A stretch of 64,000 nt of DNA from Hyphomonas sp. Mor2 (GCF_001854405.1 NZ_CP017718.1:682001-746000), one strand, 5' to 3'; shown: positions 18,480 through 28,225, counted from the first letter of the stretch. Numbers and translations are program-made. The notes: generated by a model not told the origin, from the letters alone.

Positions 18480-19493
18480 TCAGACTGTTTTCTCAGCGAA
18501 ATCAAAGACCAATTCAGGGTTGAGAGAGACGTTTACCTTGTCGCCAGCTTGCAGCGTACGTCCGGGTTGGCAGGCGGCAAAGATCGTTTCGGATCCTGGC
18601 AGTTCAAGCTCGACTTCGGTAATGGCGCCAGCCAGACGCGTACGTGTGACGGTGAATTCAAGTCCCTCGCCGATGCGTATGGCTTCGGGACGATAGTGCA
18701 CCAGGTCTCCGCGTGCACCCAGTTGGCTCTGCCAGGGGTGCGGCAGGTTTTGTGTCGAGATGCTGTGAACCGGGCCGAGGGCGCGGGCGACCCGTTCCGA
18801 CTGAGGCAGGCGATAGACCGTTTCGGGTGTGTCGGATTGAAGGATGCTGCCCCCTTCGATGACGGCGATCTGATCGGCATGAACGAGGGCTTCATTGGCA
18901 TCGTGAGTGACCAAAAGAGCTGGGATATTGGCTGCCCTGATGGCGTCCAGCGCTGCTCCGCGAACCTGTTCCCGCATGGCAGGGTCGAGCCCGGAAAAAG
19001 GTTCATCCAGCAAGATCGCGACAGGGTCGGGCGCCAGGGCGCGCGCGATCGCGGTACGTTGCTGTTCACCGCCGGACAATTGATGTGGATAGGCCGCTCG
19101 GCGATGACTGAGGCCGAGACGCTCGATCCAGGTGTCGGCCTTCGAGGCGCGCGCGTCCTTGGGCATGTTCTGCAATCCGAACATAACGTTTCCGACAACA
19201 GAGAGATGTGGGAACAGCGCGAAGTCCTGAAACACCAGACCGATGCGGCGTTTTTCAATCGGCACGAACGTTTGATTGTCGGAAAGGAGCATGTCGCCCG
19301 AGTGAACGGTTCCGGCATCCGGCGTTTCCATACCTGCGAGCATCCGCAGAAGGGTCGTCTTCCCGGAACCGGATGGGCCAATCAGGGCCGTCACGCGGCC
19401 GGGCTCGATCGACAGGTCTGCTGAATTGACGACGGTGCGGCCGGCGAAAGACCGGCTGATGCCTTTAGCGGTGAGGGAGTGGTTGAGCGGCAT
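18480..19493 (-). CDS. fbpC: Fe(III) ABC transporter ATP-binding protein
   Basis: 337 residues. It powers ferric iron import with the permease and binding protein encoded just upstream in the same operon. Walker A is GPSGSGKTTLLRML (from residue 39), the Q-loop LVFQDFALFPHLSV, signature QLSGGEQQRTAIARAL, Walker B AILLDEPFSGLD, and switch His in LVTHDANEAL. The C-terminal part (residues 245-337) is a TOBE-like regulatory domain. The start lies five bases after the permease stop. Confidence 0.92.
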   Translation of the reverse strand: MPLNHSLTAKGISRSFAGRTVVNSADLSIEPGRVTALIGPSGSGKTTLLRMLAGMETPDAGTVHSGDMLLSDNQTFVPIEKRRIGLVFQDFALFPHLSVVGNVMFGLQNMPKDARASKADTWIERLGLSHRRAAYPHQLSGGEQQRTAIARALAPDPVAILLDEPFSGLDPAMREQVRGAALDAIRAANIPALLVTHDANEALVHADQIAVIEGGSILQSDTPETVYRLPQSERVARALGPVHSISTQNLPHPWQSQLGARGDLVHYRPEAIRIGEGLEFTVTRTRLAGAITEVELELPGSETIFAACQPGRTLQAGDKVNVSLNPELVFDFAEKTV

Positions 19494-19498
19494 GAGCG

Positions 19499-21121
19499 TC
19501 AGTTTCTTTCCGTCTGGCTAAGGCGCCATGACAACAACACGACCGGCCCGAGCCCGGCAAGGACAATCAGAAGCGAAGGTAGGGTCGCCTGCGCCAGGCG
19601 TTCATCTGTGGCGTAGGCGTGGGCGCGAACGGCCAGAGTATCCCAGCCAAAGGGTCGGAGCATCAAGGTGGCTGGCAGCTCTTTGAGGATCTCGACAAAC
19701 AGGATCAAACCAGCGGCGATCGCCCCGGGCGTCAGGAGCGGGAGATCGACTCGGAAGAACTGATTGAGGCCATGACTGCCCAGGCTGCGCGTGGCGTCAT
19801 CAAGCGACCGGGGCAACCGATCCAGCGTTGATTGTAATGGCTCGACGCCTGCCGACGTGAAGCGACTAATATAAATCCAGACGAGAAACAGGATCGCGAC
19901 CGTGCCGGACAGGGCCTGACCGGAGACCTTTAGAATAAACAGTGCGCCCAGGCCGAGCACGACCCCGGGTGCGGCGTAGCCCGCCGCGGCGACGCTTCGC
20001 GCGCCCAGCCGGAGAAAAGAGCTGCGTTTGCTCGACAAGGTGAAGATCAAGGCAGCCAGGAATGCGCCGACTGTCCCCATGATGCCAAGCAGGATTGTTG
20101 TCTGAACAAGTGGCCAGAGATCATTTGCGGACGCGCGCGTCTCCACGGCAAGCCAGATAAGGCGGGACACCGGTGCGAAGAAACAGACCAGCAGAATCGT
20201 CACGCAGAGCGCACTTGCGGTAAGGCCCCAAACGGGGGCGAGGGGCTCACGTCGAGGCGTCAGCCAGCGATTGCTGGTCTGCTGGCTGCCGCGCTGACCC
20301 TGAAATATACGCGCGGCCAGCAAGAAGGCGCAGGCGATGAAGATTAGGACGAGGGCCAGGCGCGCCGCTGTGTTGGGTTCATTGAACGACGTCCAGGAAC
20401 GGACGATACCGACGCCGAGCGTTTGAATTCCCAGGAAATCAGCCGCTCCATAATCCGCAGCCGCCTCCATCAATGCGAGTGAAACGCCGCCCAGAATGGT
20501 AGGAAGTGCGACCGGTAACCCCACCTTCCAGAACAGTCCAAGCGGCGGGGTGCCGAGGCTCCGAGCCGCCTCGAGGGTTGCCAGAGATTGCATGCTGAAC
20601 GCCGCGCGTGCGGTGATGTAAACATAGGGAAACAGGGTCGAGGCGAGGACGAAAGCGAGGCCAGGTGCGCTGAACAGGTTTGGGAACCAGTAATCGCGCG
20701 CAGACCAGCCTGTCATATCTCGCAAAGTTGCTTGGAGTGGACCGGCAACCCCCATCAGGTCCGCCCAGGCATAGGCCATGACATATCCCGGCATCGCCAG
20801 GGGGAGGATCAACGCCCAACTGAAGAACCGGCGCCCGGGGAAATCATACAGGCTGGTGAGCCAGGCGGCCGGAACCGCCAGACCGAGCATGATCAGTGCC
20901 GAAATGGTCAGTACGACCAGCGTGGTCAGCGTGTACGGGACCAGACGGTTGGCGAGGATGTGATCCCATGTGGCGCCGCCACCCGCGCTTATGCCGGCCC
21001 AGATCGCGACCAGAACCGGCAGGGCCACCAGCGCGATGACCAGCAAGGACGGAATTGTCCGAGGAGACATCGCGCTGCGAACTGAGTTGGTCACCGTCTT
21101 GGACCCTTGGGTTAATTCCAC
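19499..21121 (-). CDS. fbpB: Fe(III) ABC transporter permease
   Basis: 540 residues, the size of fused FbpB-type permeases with two ABC inner membrane domains and about 12 membrane segments. Two EAA-type loops are visible: LATLEAARSLGTPPLGLFWKV in the first half and LPRSLDDATRSLGSHGLNQF in the second. The start is GTG at 21121, ten bases inside the end of the binding-protein gene; a later ATG at 21070 is possible. The overlap indicates coupled expression. Confidence 0.9.
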   Translation of the reverse strand: MELTQGSKTVTNSVRSAMSPRTIPSLLVIALVALPVLVAIWAGISAGGGATWDHILANRLVPYTLTTLVVLTISALIMLGLAVPAAWLTSLYDFPGRRFFSWALILPLAMPGYVMAYAWADLMGVAGPLQATLRDMTGWSARDYWFPNLFSAPGLAFVLASTLFPYVYITARAAFSMQSLATLEAARSLGTPPLGLFWKVGLPVALPTILGGVSLALMEAAADYGAADFLGIQTLGVGIVRSWTSFNEPNTAARLALVLIFIACAFLLAARIFQGQRGSQQTSNRWLTPRREPLAPVWGLTASALCVTILLVCFFAPVSRLIWLAVETRASANDLWPLVQTTILLGIMGTVGAFLAALIFTLSSKRSSFLRLGARSVAAAGYAAPGVVLGLGALFILKVSGQALSGTVAILFLVWIYISRFTSAGVEPLQSTLDRLPRSLDDATRSLGSHGLNQFFRVDLPLLTPGAIAAGLILFVEILKELPATLMLRPFGWDTLAVRAHAYATDERLAQATLPSLLIVLAGLGPVVLLSWRLSQTERN

Positions 21122-22176
21122 CCTGCAAGGTCGAACAGGCGCTGAGCTTCAGCCTGATTTTCACCATAGACGTCGAGACTGGTGTCGGACGCGGTGAATT
21201 CCGGAACCATCTCAACCCCTTCAGGAAGCGGCGAGGCGTCGAGGAGCGGCAGTTCCTTGGTTTCCCGCGTCAGATAGGATTGACCAGTCTCGGTCAGGAG
21301 GAACCAGATAAACTGTTCTGCCAGTGCCACATCATCGGCTGTGGTCGTGACTGCGGCACCCGTGATGTTTACGTGGGATCCAGAACCTTCAGCGAATTCG
21401 GGCACCAGGAAACTGGTCGCCTCTGCGACTGCACGATCGGATTCTTTCTCGCTCGTGCCGAGGCGCACCCAGTAATAATGGTTCACGATTGCGATCGAGC
21501 ATTCGCCCGCTGCGATGGCTCGGATTTGGTCCGTATCGCCGCCTTGCGGATTCCGCGCCATATTACCGACAATCGCCGTAGCCCATGCTTGTGCATCTTC
21601 AGAGCCCAGGCGGTGAATGAGTTCCCCCATCAGCGACAAATTGTAGATATTGGACGACGAGCGGACGCAGATCTCACCCGCCTTGTCGTCTTGCGCCAGT
21701 GTGCCCCAGGTTGCCAGGTCTTCCGCGGACCAACGTGAGGGATCGTAAGCGATGCCTCGCAAACGACGCGCCAGACCATACCAGTGCCCGTCACTCTGCT
21801 GATAGTTCGCGGGTACGATTGAGCCTATTTCATCACTGGCCAAAGGCTGAGTCAGACCAGCGTCCTGGAAGCGCCAGAGGCTCCCGGCATCGGAGGTGAG
21901 CACGACGTCGGCCGGACTTTGATCGCCCTCGGCTTTCATGGTCTCGATCAGCTGATCAGCTTTCGATTCGCGAACGTCCAGCTTAACGCCTGCCTGCTCT
22001 TCGAACATCGCGTAAAGCGCCTTGTCCGAGTCGTAGTGGCGGGAGCTGTACAGGGTCAGCGTACGCTCTACCGCTTCGGGCGTTTCGGTGTCCGGAGTTT
22101 CGGCCGGGTTCGAACAAGCCGCGACTGCTCCAACGAGCAGGCTAAGGCCAGCGATCATTTTGAACTTATTCGTCAT
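21112..22176 (-). CDS. fbpA: Fe(III) ABC transporter substrate-binding lipoprotein
   Basis: 354 residues with a lipoprotein signal (GLSLLVGAVAACSN, Cys21), so it is anchored and faces the periplasm. The family signature of ferric-binding FbpA/IdiA proteins is present: LTLYSSRHYDSDKALYAMFE, the substrate-binding Tyr and Arg in that stretch, LTSDAGSLWRFQDAGL, and the adjacent tyrosine pair in VNHYYWVRLG that normally binds Fe(III). It is first gene of the fbpABC operon. An inverted repeat lies just upstream. Confidence 0.92.
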   Translation of the reverse strand: MTNKFKMIAGLSLLVGAVAACSNPAETPDTETPEAVERTLTLYSSRHYDSDKALYAMFEEQAGVKLDVRESKADQLIETMKAEGDQSPADVVLTSDAGSLWRFQDAGLTQPLASDEIGSIVPANYQQSDGHWYGLARRLRGIAYDPSRWSAEDLATWGTLAQDDKAGEICVRSSSNIYNLSLMGELIHRLGSEDAQAWATAIVGNMARNPQGGDTDQIRAIAAGECSIAIVNHYYWVRLGTSEKESDRAVAEATSFLVPEFAEGSGSHVNITGAAVTTTADDVALAEQFIWFLLTETGQSYLTRETKELPLLDASPLPEGVEMVPEFTASDTSLDVYGENQAEAQRLFDLAGWN

Positions 22177-22194
22177 GCCTGCCTTCTGTCATAA

Positions 22195-22236
22195 CTGAGA
22201 AACGTTCGCAACTGCGTATTTGTACGGGTTTCTCAG
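22195..22236. promoter_or_regulatory. Inverted repeat upstream of the iron importer operon
   Basis: Nine-base perfect arms CTGAGAAAC (22195-22203) and GTTTCTCAG (22228-22236) with a 24-base spacer, starting 19 bases before fbpA. It could be a bipartite operator or an mRNA hairpin. It does not match the classic Fur consensus closely. Confidence 0.4.
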
Positions 22237-22352
22237 GACTGGTTGGCGCGCGAATTGCAAGAGTTCGCCTAATAGGGGAACAGGCTTGAGCCGCGGGTCC
22301 TTTTCGGCAGTAATTCCTGCTGTGGTGGGACACAAATCGCATTGGGGGACGC

Positions 22353-22607
22353 ATGAAGGATATCGTTTTAGATCTTGGACCGGTCAACGCGGTTGATGAA
22401 ACGGCATTTGCTCAGGCGATCGAAAATCTTGCCGAATGGCATAAGAAGCGCGGCGGTCAGGGGTGGCGTGAACGCGACGCTCCGGATGTGATGATCAAGA
22501 CGGTCAGTGATCATACGGGCGAACTTCGCAAAGCGGTGATCTTTCAGAAACAGGAATGGGCCTCTGCGTTCATGGGATTCTGGCTGGACGAACGCGAAGC
22601 TCAATAA
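22353..22607 (+). CDS. Small protein of unknown function
   Basis: 84 residues, start ATG at 22353 with GGGGGA upstream. No signal peptide or membrane segment. The sequence is mixed charged and hydrophobic, with a helix rich in Ala and Lys (AFAQAIENLAEWHKKRGGQ) and a C-terminal FMGFWLDEREAQ. I do not recognise a family. It stands between the divergent fbpA promoter and thiO, 59 bases before the thiO start, and could share that transcript. Confidence 0.65.
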   Translation: MKDIVLDLGPVNAVDETAFAQAIENLAEWHKKRGGQGWRERDAPDVMIKTVSDHTGELRKAVIFQKQEWASAFMGFWLDEREAQ

Positions 22608-22666
22608 TCAATTCAGGTATGCGATAATGTGATGGCGCGCTCGAGCTGGCCTGTTAAAAGGTGAGC

Positions 22667-23815
22667 ATGTCCCGGGCGCAGTCCTCCATTCAGTCCATAG
22701 CGGTCATTGGCGCCGGAATTATTGGCTTGTCGTGCGCCCTGGAGCTGGCAGATCGAGGCATTCAGGTATCCCTGTTTGAGAAGCAATGGCCGCCAAGAGG
22801 GGCGAGCTGGGCAGCTGCTGGCATGCTGGCGCCCGCCTTCGAAGCAGCGGCCACGCCGGGGGTCCATCCCGATTTGTTTGAGCTCTGCGATACAAGCGCA
22901 AGCATGTGGCCTGATTGGGCGGCGCGACTGGAGGTCAGATCCGGTAGATCGTCTGGCTTTGTTGCCGGCCCCTCTCTCGCGATCGCGACAACATCGGAAC
23001 AAGCCGCCGAACTGAACGCGGTTCGAGCCCAGCTCGTGGATCACCCACAGGCTCCGGAAGACTGCTTGCATCGCCTGGATCGGATCGAGCCGTCAATCGC
23101 GGCAGAAGTGAAAGCCGCCATCCTTCTTCCTAGCGACGGTCAGGCGGACAATCGCGCGACCCTCCAGGCACTGATCGCCAGTGCGCAAAGCCACCCCAAT
23201 ATTTCGCTTCTGACGCAAGAGGCGACCCTTCGCATGACGCCGAACGGGCTCGATCATGCCGGACATGACGCGACATTGATCACCTCCGGTTGGCAGTCTG
23301 CCAAGGTGAGTTTTGAGCGCGTCGGGCAGTCGGTTATTGCGACTGCGCTTGATCCACTGTTTGACCGGATAACAGCCTTTGGGGGTCAGATGCTGTCGGT
23401 TGCACCCGTCGAGAACGGGCCACGCCGCACGGTCAGATGCGGGCATATCTATATCGTGCCCAAGTCGGATCGGGTGATCATCGGCGCGACAACAGAACCG
23501 GGGCGAGAGCTGACCCAGACCGAACCCGATGCCATCGCGGCATTGCTTCGGCGCGCGGTCGAGATCTGCCCGGCGCTGGCCAATGCGTCCGTTCTGGAGT
23601 CCTGGGCCGGTATTCGTCCGGGGACAAAAGACCATGCGCCGATCCTGGGTGAAACGACGATCGAGAATCTCTTCGTGGCGACAGGCCATTATCGCAATGG
23701 AATTCTGCTCGCGCCGCTCACCGCAAAGATCATGGGCGACCTTATCGCAAATGAAGAAAGTTCAGATCTTGCGCGGGCCTTCTCGCCGCAAGCGCGGTTT
23801 GCTGAGCAGATGTGA
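22667..23815 (+). CDS. thiO: Glycine oxidase ThiO (FAD)
   Basis: 382 residues from the ATG at 22667, which sits six bases after AAAAGG; a GTG at 22661 touches the ribosome site and is less likely. It oxidises glycine to iminoglycine, which ThiG uses for the thiazole ring. The FAD fold AVIGAGIIGLSCALELADRG, the PPRGASWAAAGMLAP motif characteristic of ThiO, and a C-terminal GATTEPG ... SWAGIRPGTKDHAPILG ... GHYRNGILLAPLTA signature support it. It is separated from thiG by 6.5 kb. Confidence 0.93.
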   Translation: MSRAQSSIQSIAVIGAGIIGLSCALELADRGIQVSLFEKQWPPRGASWAAAGMLAPAFEAAATPGVHPDLFELCDTSASMWPDWAARLEVRSGRSSGFVAGPSLAIATTSEQAAELNAVRAQLVDHPQAPEDCLHRLDRIEPSIAAEVKAAILLPSDGQADNRATLQALIASAQSHPNISLLTQEATLRMTPNGLDHAGHDATLITSGWQSAKVSFERVGQSVIATALDPLFDRITAFGGQMLSVAPVENGPRRTVRCGHIYIVPKSDRVIIGATTEPGRELTQTEPDAIAALLRRAVEICPALANASVLESWAGIRPGTKDHAPILGETTIENLFVATGHYRNGILLAPLTAKIMGDLIANEESSDLARAFSPQARFAEQM

Positions 23816-23878
23816 CGCCTCGTCAGAGTGGACGACCTTTTCAATGCGGCATAGATGATCTCCGACAGGAGAATTTGT

Positions 23879-25051
23879 ATGCACACGATTGGCCCTCTGA
23901 GCGAAGATCAACTTGCTATTCAGGATGGCGTCGCCCGAACGGTTGCGCAGTTTGACGATGAATACTGGGCCAAGACGGATGAGACCGGCGATTGGCCCGA
24001 AGCGTTTTGTGACGCAATGGCGGAAGGCGGTTGGCTTGGTATTGCGTTCCCGGAAGAGTATGGCGGCTCCGGGCTGGGCCTGACGGAAGCGGCGCTGATG
24101 ATGCAAACCGTGACCCGCTCGGGCGCGGGGTTCTCTGGCGCCTCAGCCGTGCACCTGAATATCTTTGGGCCAAAGCCACTCGAAAAATTCGGCAATCACG
24201 AACAGAAGCAGGAAAACCTGCCCAAGATCATCTCTGGCCAGGAGAAGATGTGCTTTGCTGTGACAGAGCCAAATTCGGGCCTCGATACGTCTTCACTCGA
24301 AACCAAGGCCGAGCGCACGAATTCCGGCTACACAATCAATGGTCGCAAGATCTGGACAACGGGTGCACAACGCGCCGACAAGATCCTGATCATCGCGCGA
24401 ACGACGCCCAAGGATCAGTGTTCCAAGCCCTATCTGGGCCTGTCTCTGTTCTATACCGATCTCGATCGCGGGAAGATTGAAGCCAATCCAATCCCGAAAA
24501 TGGGCCGCAAGGCGGTGGAGTGTAACACGCTCTTCATTGATGGCCTCGAAGTGCCGAAGGAGCATCTGATCGGGGAGGAGGGCGCTGGCTTCAAATACTT
24601 GCTGCAAGGCCTCAATCCTGAACGCGTTCTGTTCGCGGTGGAAAGCATTGGCCTTGGGTTCGCAGCGCTCGAGAAAGCGACGACCTATGCCAATGAACGC
24701 GTCGTGTTTGGTCGCCCCATCGGACAGAATCAGGGAATCGCTCACCCGCTTGCCAAAGCCTGGGCAGAATTGAGCGCGGCTGAATTGCTGGCTTACAAGG
24801 CGGCGGCATTATTCGACAATGGCGAAGAGTGCGGCGCCGAGGCGAATGCGGCCAAGTATCTCGGAACCGAGGCGGGTTTCAGCGCCTGTGAGACCGCGGT
24901 GCTCACCCATGGCGGGATGGGCTATGCGCGCGAATATCATGTCGAGCGTTACATGCGCGAAGCGATGCTGGCTCGCATCGCTCCGGTCAGCCGCGAAATG
25001 ATCCTGAACTTCATTGCCGAACGGGTTCTCGGGCTACCGAAGAGCTATTGA
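23879..25051 (+). CDS. Acyl-CoA dehydrogenase
   Basis: 390 residues from the ATG at 23879, preceded by AGGAG at eight bases; an in-frame ATG at 23855 lacks a site. It introduces the alpha-beta double bond in acyl-CoA using FAD. Motifs: FAVTEPNSGLDTSSLET, IWTTGAQRADKILIIART, RKAVECNTLFIDGLEVP, the FGRPIGQNQGIAHPLAKAWAE region and THGGMGYAREYHVERYMREA near the C-terminus, where a glutamate usually acts as base. Chain length or branched substrate cannot be read from sequence. A crotonase 2.2 kb away may act in the same route. Confidence 0.92.
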   Translation: MHTIGPLSEDQLAIQDGVARTVAQFDDEYWAKTDETGDWPEAFCDAMAEGGWLGIAFPEEYGGSGLGLTEAALMMQTVTRSGAGFSGASAVHLNIFGPKPLEKFGNHEQKQENLPKIISGQEKMCFAVTEPNSGLDTSSLETKAERTNSGYTINGRKIWTTGAQRADKILIIARTTPKDQCSKPYLGLSLFYTDLDRGKIEANPIPKMGRKAVECNTLFIDGLEVPKEHLIGEEGAGFKYLLQGLNPERVLFAVESIGLGFAALEKATTYANERVVFGRPIGQNQGIAHPLAKAWAELSAAELLAYKAAALFDNGEECGAEANAAKYLGTEAGFSACETAVLTHGGMGYAREYHVERYMREAMLARIAPVSREMILNFIAERVLGLPKSY

Positions 25052-25081
25052 GGGGCGGCTTGGCGAGTGAGGCGATCGGAG

Positions 25082-25714
25082 TCAGTTTTTGTAAGCTGAC
25101 TCTCTGCCAGCATCGCGACATGCCTTTCCACGATAAGCCGTGTTGTAGCTATCGCCGAAGCAAGAGATAAAAGCATCGACCACATCCAGATTTGGCGGCC
25201 ATCTCGGCGGTGGAAAATCGGGATACTCCCTTTTGAACCGCTCAACGGCCTCGACAAAACCGGATGGTGTTGCAAGCGCGGCCAACTCCGCGCGCGCCGT
25301 CCGAAGCTCTTCCAAATCGTTGGCGAGGAAAGCTCGCGTTGCGCGCCTGTAATGCAGGTTGGCCCACTCTGCACCGGCTTCGTCGGCGGCGATGAGTTCG
25401 TTCAATAAAATGATTGCCTTTTCTCTTTCCTCAGCCGCGGCATGCATCTGCATTTGATGTGACTTAGCGATGCTGGGGTCATCGGCCTGTTCGCGATAAT
25501 CAGCGATCAGCTGTGCTGCTTCTGAATAACAGCCACGGTCAGCAACAACGCGCCAGCCTTGCCCCTTCGTTCGATCAAATGCGTCTATATCCAGCGCCAG
25601 CATCGCCTCACGTTCGCCCGGCGTAAAACATGACGTGATTGCACGTTTCTCAGCATATGGCGTCGCACATCCCGCAGCGCTTAGAATCGCGACCCAGAAT
25701 ATTGTCCCCTTCAT
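25082..25714 (-). CDS. Putative lipoprotein
   Basis: 210 residues. The N-terminus (KGTIFWVAILSAAGCATP) has a lipobox SAAGC at Cys16. The mature protein has five further cysteines, and helical segments resembling TPR or coiled regions (AAEEREKAIILLNELIAADE, DDLEELRTARAELAAL). No named family is recognised. It converges with the acyl-CoA dehydrogenase at a 30-base gap and starts divergently from another lipoprotein gene. Confidence 0.7.
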   Translation of the reverse strand: MKGTIFWVAILSAAGCATPYAEKRAITSCFTPGEREAMLALDIDAFDRTKGQGWRVVADRGCYSEAAQLIADYREQADDPSIAKSHQMQMHAAAEEREKAIILLNELIAADEAGAEWANLHYRRATRAFLANDLEELRTARAELAALATPSGFVEAVERFKREYPDFPPPRWPPNLDVVDAFISCFGDSYNTAYRGKACRDAGRESAYKN

Positions 25715-25912
25715 GAGTTCGCCCTCAGCTTCGACCTATCGAATCCTAGCGGTATTTCGGCGCCCGACAACTCAAACTGTGGTCGGCGGTAATCGAACTG
25801 AAATTTGAGAATCTCCAGTCACAAGCCAGGCAGAAAAAGGCCATCAAATCGCCCTTGCATCTGTTAGGATAGATAAAACTCATAATCTCGAGTGGAAAAA
25901 AGGGATCCTCGA

Positions 25913-27139
25913 ATGATTAGAAATAGCATGCTTGCAGCCGTCGCCGCGTTCTGTCTCAGCAATTGTGCGCCCGGCGGATCTGATGGTCCATCATCTCAGG
26001 CGGCGGCGGACCGATCCTGGGATCAGGTCCTCGCGGAAGACGGTCTCGCCGCTGCAGAGGCGAAGCTCGAGACGACTGAGCAAACAGCGGACACGGCGTT
26101 CCTGCTGGGCGGCGTTCGTTTCCTGCGCGGCGTCGAGCATATCCTGCAAGTGCGCTATGAGCATTTCGGCGAGCCGATCCCGATGATTCCAGGCATGCGG
26201 AACGAGTTGCCGTTCAATCCGAACAGTCAGTTCGATCCCGCCTTTCTTGAGATCGCCGCGTCCGGCGCGCTCGAACATCTGGCGCGTGCAGAGACAGCGC
26301 TCGCCCCGGCGCTCGAGGGCACATTCGAAACCGATGTGCCCTTCGAGGCGATCTGGTTCGACATCAACAAGAATGGCACCCGGGACGGATGGGAAAGCCT
26401 GGACGTGCTGATGTCCAATCTCGGCACCGCGCCGGATGAGGCCTTTGAAGGCGTTGTTCGCTTTGATACGGCCGATGCCGAATGGCTGGCGGCCTACGTT
26501 CACGTGATCTCCGGCGCGTCGGAATTCGTCCTGTCACTCGATCCGACACCCGCCATCACGCGCGTGCATGAAGGGCGTGTGCGACTTGAGGCGCTGGGAA
26601 CGCCGCAGACACGGGGCTTCCTGAACGATGATTTCATGGACATGCTGGCCGCCACCCTGCTGACCTTGCGCGGCACGCCAGACCCTGTCCGCACCCGCGC
26701 AGCGCATGGGCACTTCAAAGCCATGATCGCCCACAATGAGACCTTCTGGACGGAATTGAATGCCGAGACGGATGACACACTTGAATGGATCCCCAACCCG
26801 AACCAGACCTCGGCTTTCGGGCTGACCATTCCCGAAGAGATGGCGGACGGCTGGCAGGGCGTTCTGGCTGAAATGGACGCCATTCTGGACGGTGAGAAAC
26901 TTGTCCCCTTCTTCCGATTTGGGGCCGGCCAGGTCACCGACGAAAACGGGCAGGGTGTGGGTCTGAACCTGAAAAAATTCTTTGAAGAACCGGGGGATCT
27001 CGACCCGATCTTGTGGATCCAAGGCGCTGCGGCTGCGCCTTATCTGGAAACAGGCGTGCTGACGGACGGCGCGGCCTGGCGACAGTTTCAGCAGCTCACG
27101 CGAGGCAACGGAATGGTGTTCGCTGTCTTGTTGAATTGA
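25913..27139 (+). CDS. Large putative lipoprotein with Ca-binding-like loop
   Basis: 408 residues from the ATG at 25913 (AAGGGA upstream). The signal NSMLAAVAAFCLSNCAPGG has a plausible lipobox LSNC. The body is acidic and mostly helical. One stretch, WFDINKNGTRDGWESLD, has the spacing of acidic and Asn residues found in EF-hand/dockerin-type calcium loops. No enzyme motif was identified. It lies 87 bases ahead of the crotonase gene and could share a transcript. Function unknown. Confidence 0.72.
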   Translation: MIRNSMLAAVAAFCLSNCAPGGSDGPSSQAAADRSWDQVLAEDGLAAAEAKLETTEQTADTAFLLGGVRFLRGVEHILQVRYEHFGEPIPMIPGMRNELPFNPNSQFDPAFLEIAASGALEHLARAETALAPALEGTFETDVPFEAIWFDINKNGTRDGWESLDVLMSNLGTAPDEAFEGVVRFDTADAEWLAAYVHVISGASEFVLSLDPTPAITRVHEGRVRLEALGTPQTRGFLNDDFMDMLAATLLTLRGTPDPVRTRAAHGHFKAMIAHNETFWTELNAETDDTLEWIPNPNQTSAFGLTIPEEMADGWQGVLAEMDAILDGEKLVPFFRFGAGQVTDENGQGVGLNLKKFFEEPGDLDPILWIQGAAAAPYLETGVLTDGAAWRQFQQLTRGNGMVFAVLLN

Positions 27140-27226
27140 AACATCGCTATGTGACCACCGATGCTTGACGAACGCCGCGTCAGGCGCGTGTTGTGGGGCG
27201 CGGAAAACAGATTTGGAGGGATCGCC

Positions 27227-28033
27227 ATGCAGGATCGCGTTACGATCACGATGCTTGAAGATGGGATTGCGGATGTACGATTGATCCGCGCGGACAAGAT
27301 GAATGCGCTCGATGCCGCGATGTTCAGTGGCCTCACCGAAGCGATCGACCAGCTGAAATCCATGTCCGGACTGCGCGTCGTGGTCCTGTCCGGGGACGGC
27401 CCTGCCTTCTGCGCCGGTCTCGATCTCTCGAGCTTTGGTAAATCGGACAAGAAAAAAGAGAATAGCGATCCAACCCGCGGTCTGTCTCCGCGCACCAAGG
27501 GCATCAGCAATGACCCGCAATATGTCGCCTATGGCTGGCGGGAAATCCCGGTGCCGGTCATCGTCGCGGCCCATGGCGTCGCCTTTGGAGGCGGTTTGCA
27601 ACTGCTCTCCGGCGCTGATGTGAAATACATTCACCCGGACACGCGCTGCGCCGTGATGGAAATGAAATGGGGCCTGGTGCCGGATATGGCTGGCTTCCCC
27701 CTCTGGCGCGAGAATGTCCGCGGCGACGTGTTGCGCGAACTGACCTATACCAATCGCGAGTTCTCCGGCCGCGAGGCTGTCGAGCTGGGCTTTGCCACTC
27801 ATGTCAGCGAGACCCCGCGCGAAGACGCGATGGCGCTGGCCAAAGTCATCGCCCTGAAAAATCCGCAAGCCGTGCGCGGCGCGAAACGCTTGTTTGCGGT
27901 ACAGAGCCATTCCACGGACGCTGAATTGCTGCAGGCGGAATCGGTCGAACAGGACGGCATCATTCGCAAACCCAACCAGCTGGAGGCGGTCAAGGCCTCG
28001 ATGGAGAAACGCCGGCCTGAATTTGCCGATTAG
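27227..28033 (+). CDS. Enoyl-CoA hydratase/isomerase (crotonase) family protein
   Basis: 268 residues from the ATG at 27227, set by GGAGGG eight bases upstream. The crotonase fold is evident: DKMNALDAAMFSGL, the oxyanion loop PAFCAGLDLSSFG, the second oxyanion segment HGVAFGGGLQLLSGADVKY, and an MKWGLVPDMAG catalytic region. Where classic enoyl-CoA hydratase has two glutamates, this chain has MEMKWGL and a later Asp in PDMAG, so it may be an isomerase or hydrolase subtype. The insert after the first loop (KSDKKKENSDPTRGL) is charged. It ends just before the repeat island. Confidence 0.88.
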   Translation: MQDRVTITMLEDGIADVRLIRADKMNALDAAMFSGLTEAIDQLKSMSGLRVVVLSGDGPAFCAGLDLSSFGKSDKKKENSDPTRGLSPRTKGISNDPQYVAYGWREIPVPVIVAAHGVAFGGGLQLLSGADVKYIHPDTRCAVMEMKWGLVPDMAGFPLWRENVRGDVLRELTYTNREFSGREAVELGFATHVSETPREDAMALAKVIALKNPQAVRGAKRLFAVQSHSTDAELLQAESVEQDGIIRKPNQLEAVKASMEKRRPEFAD

Positions 28034-28225
28034 GGCAGCCGCAAACGCCTCACGAGGGCTCCCCCTGAGTTGACAGATAGGCGAGGCGCGCTTGTTTCAA
28101 ACGCGGAGGAACTGCCGCTCTCTCGAGACGGCGATACTGCGCCTGAACCAAGCGCGCCCGCGGTGACATGCTTTCATACGTTAGACCTTGGCCACCTGGA
28201 CCAAGCGCCTGCCAGGGGCTGCGGA

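Noticed and set aside
18438..19424. Open frame of 328 codons on the plus strand
   Set aside because: It lies opposite the clear fbpC ATPase gene and shows no motifs.
22661..22666. GTG start for thiO
   Set aside because: It touches the AAAAGG ribosome site directly, while the in-frame ATG six bases later has proper spacing.
26534..27910. Open frame of 458 codons on the minus strand
   Set aside because: It lies opposite the lipoprotein and crotonase genes, both of which have ribosome sites and family motifs. It is a shadow of GC-rich codon use.
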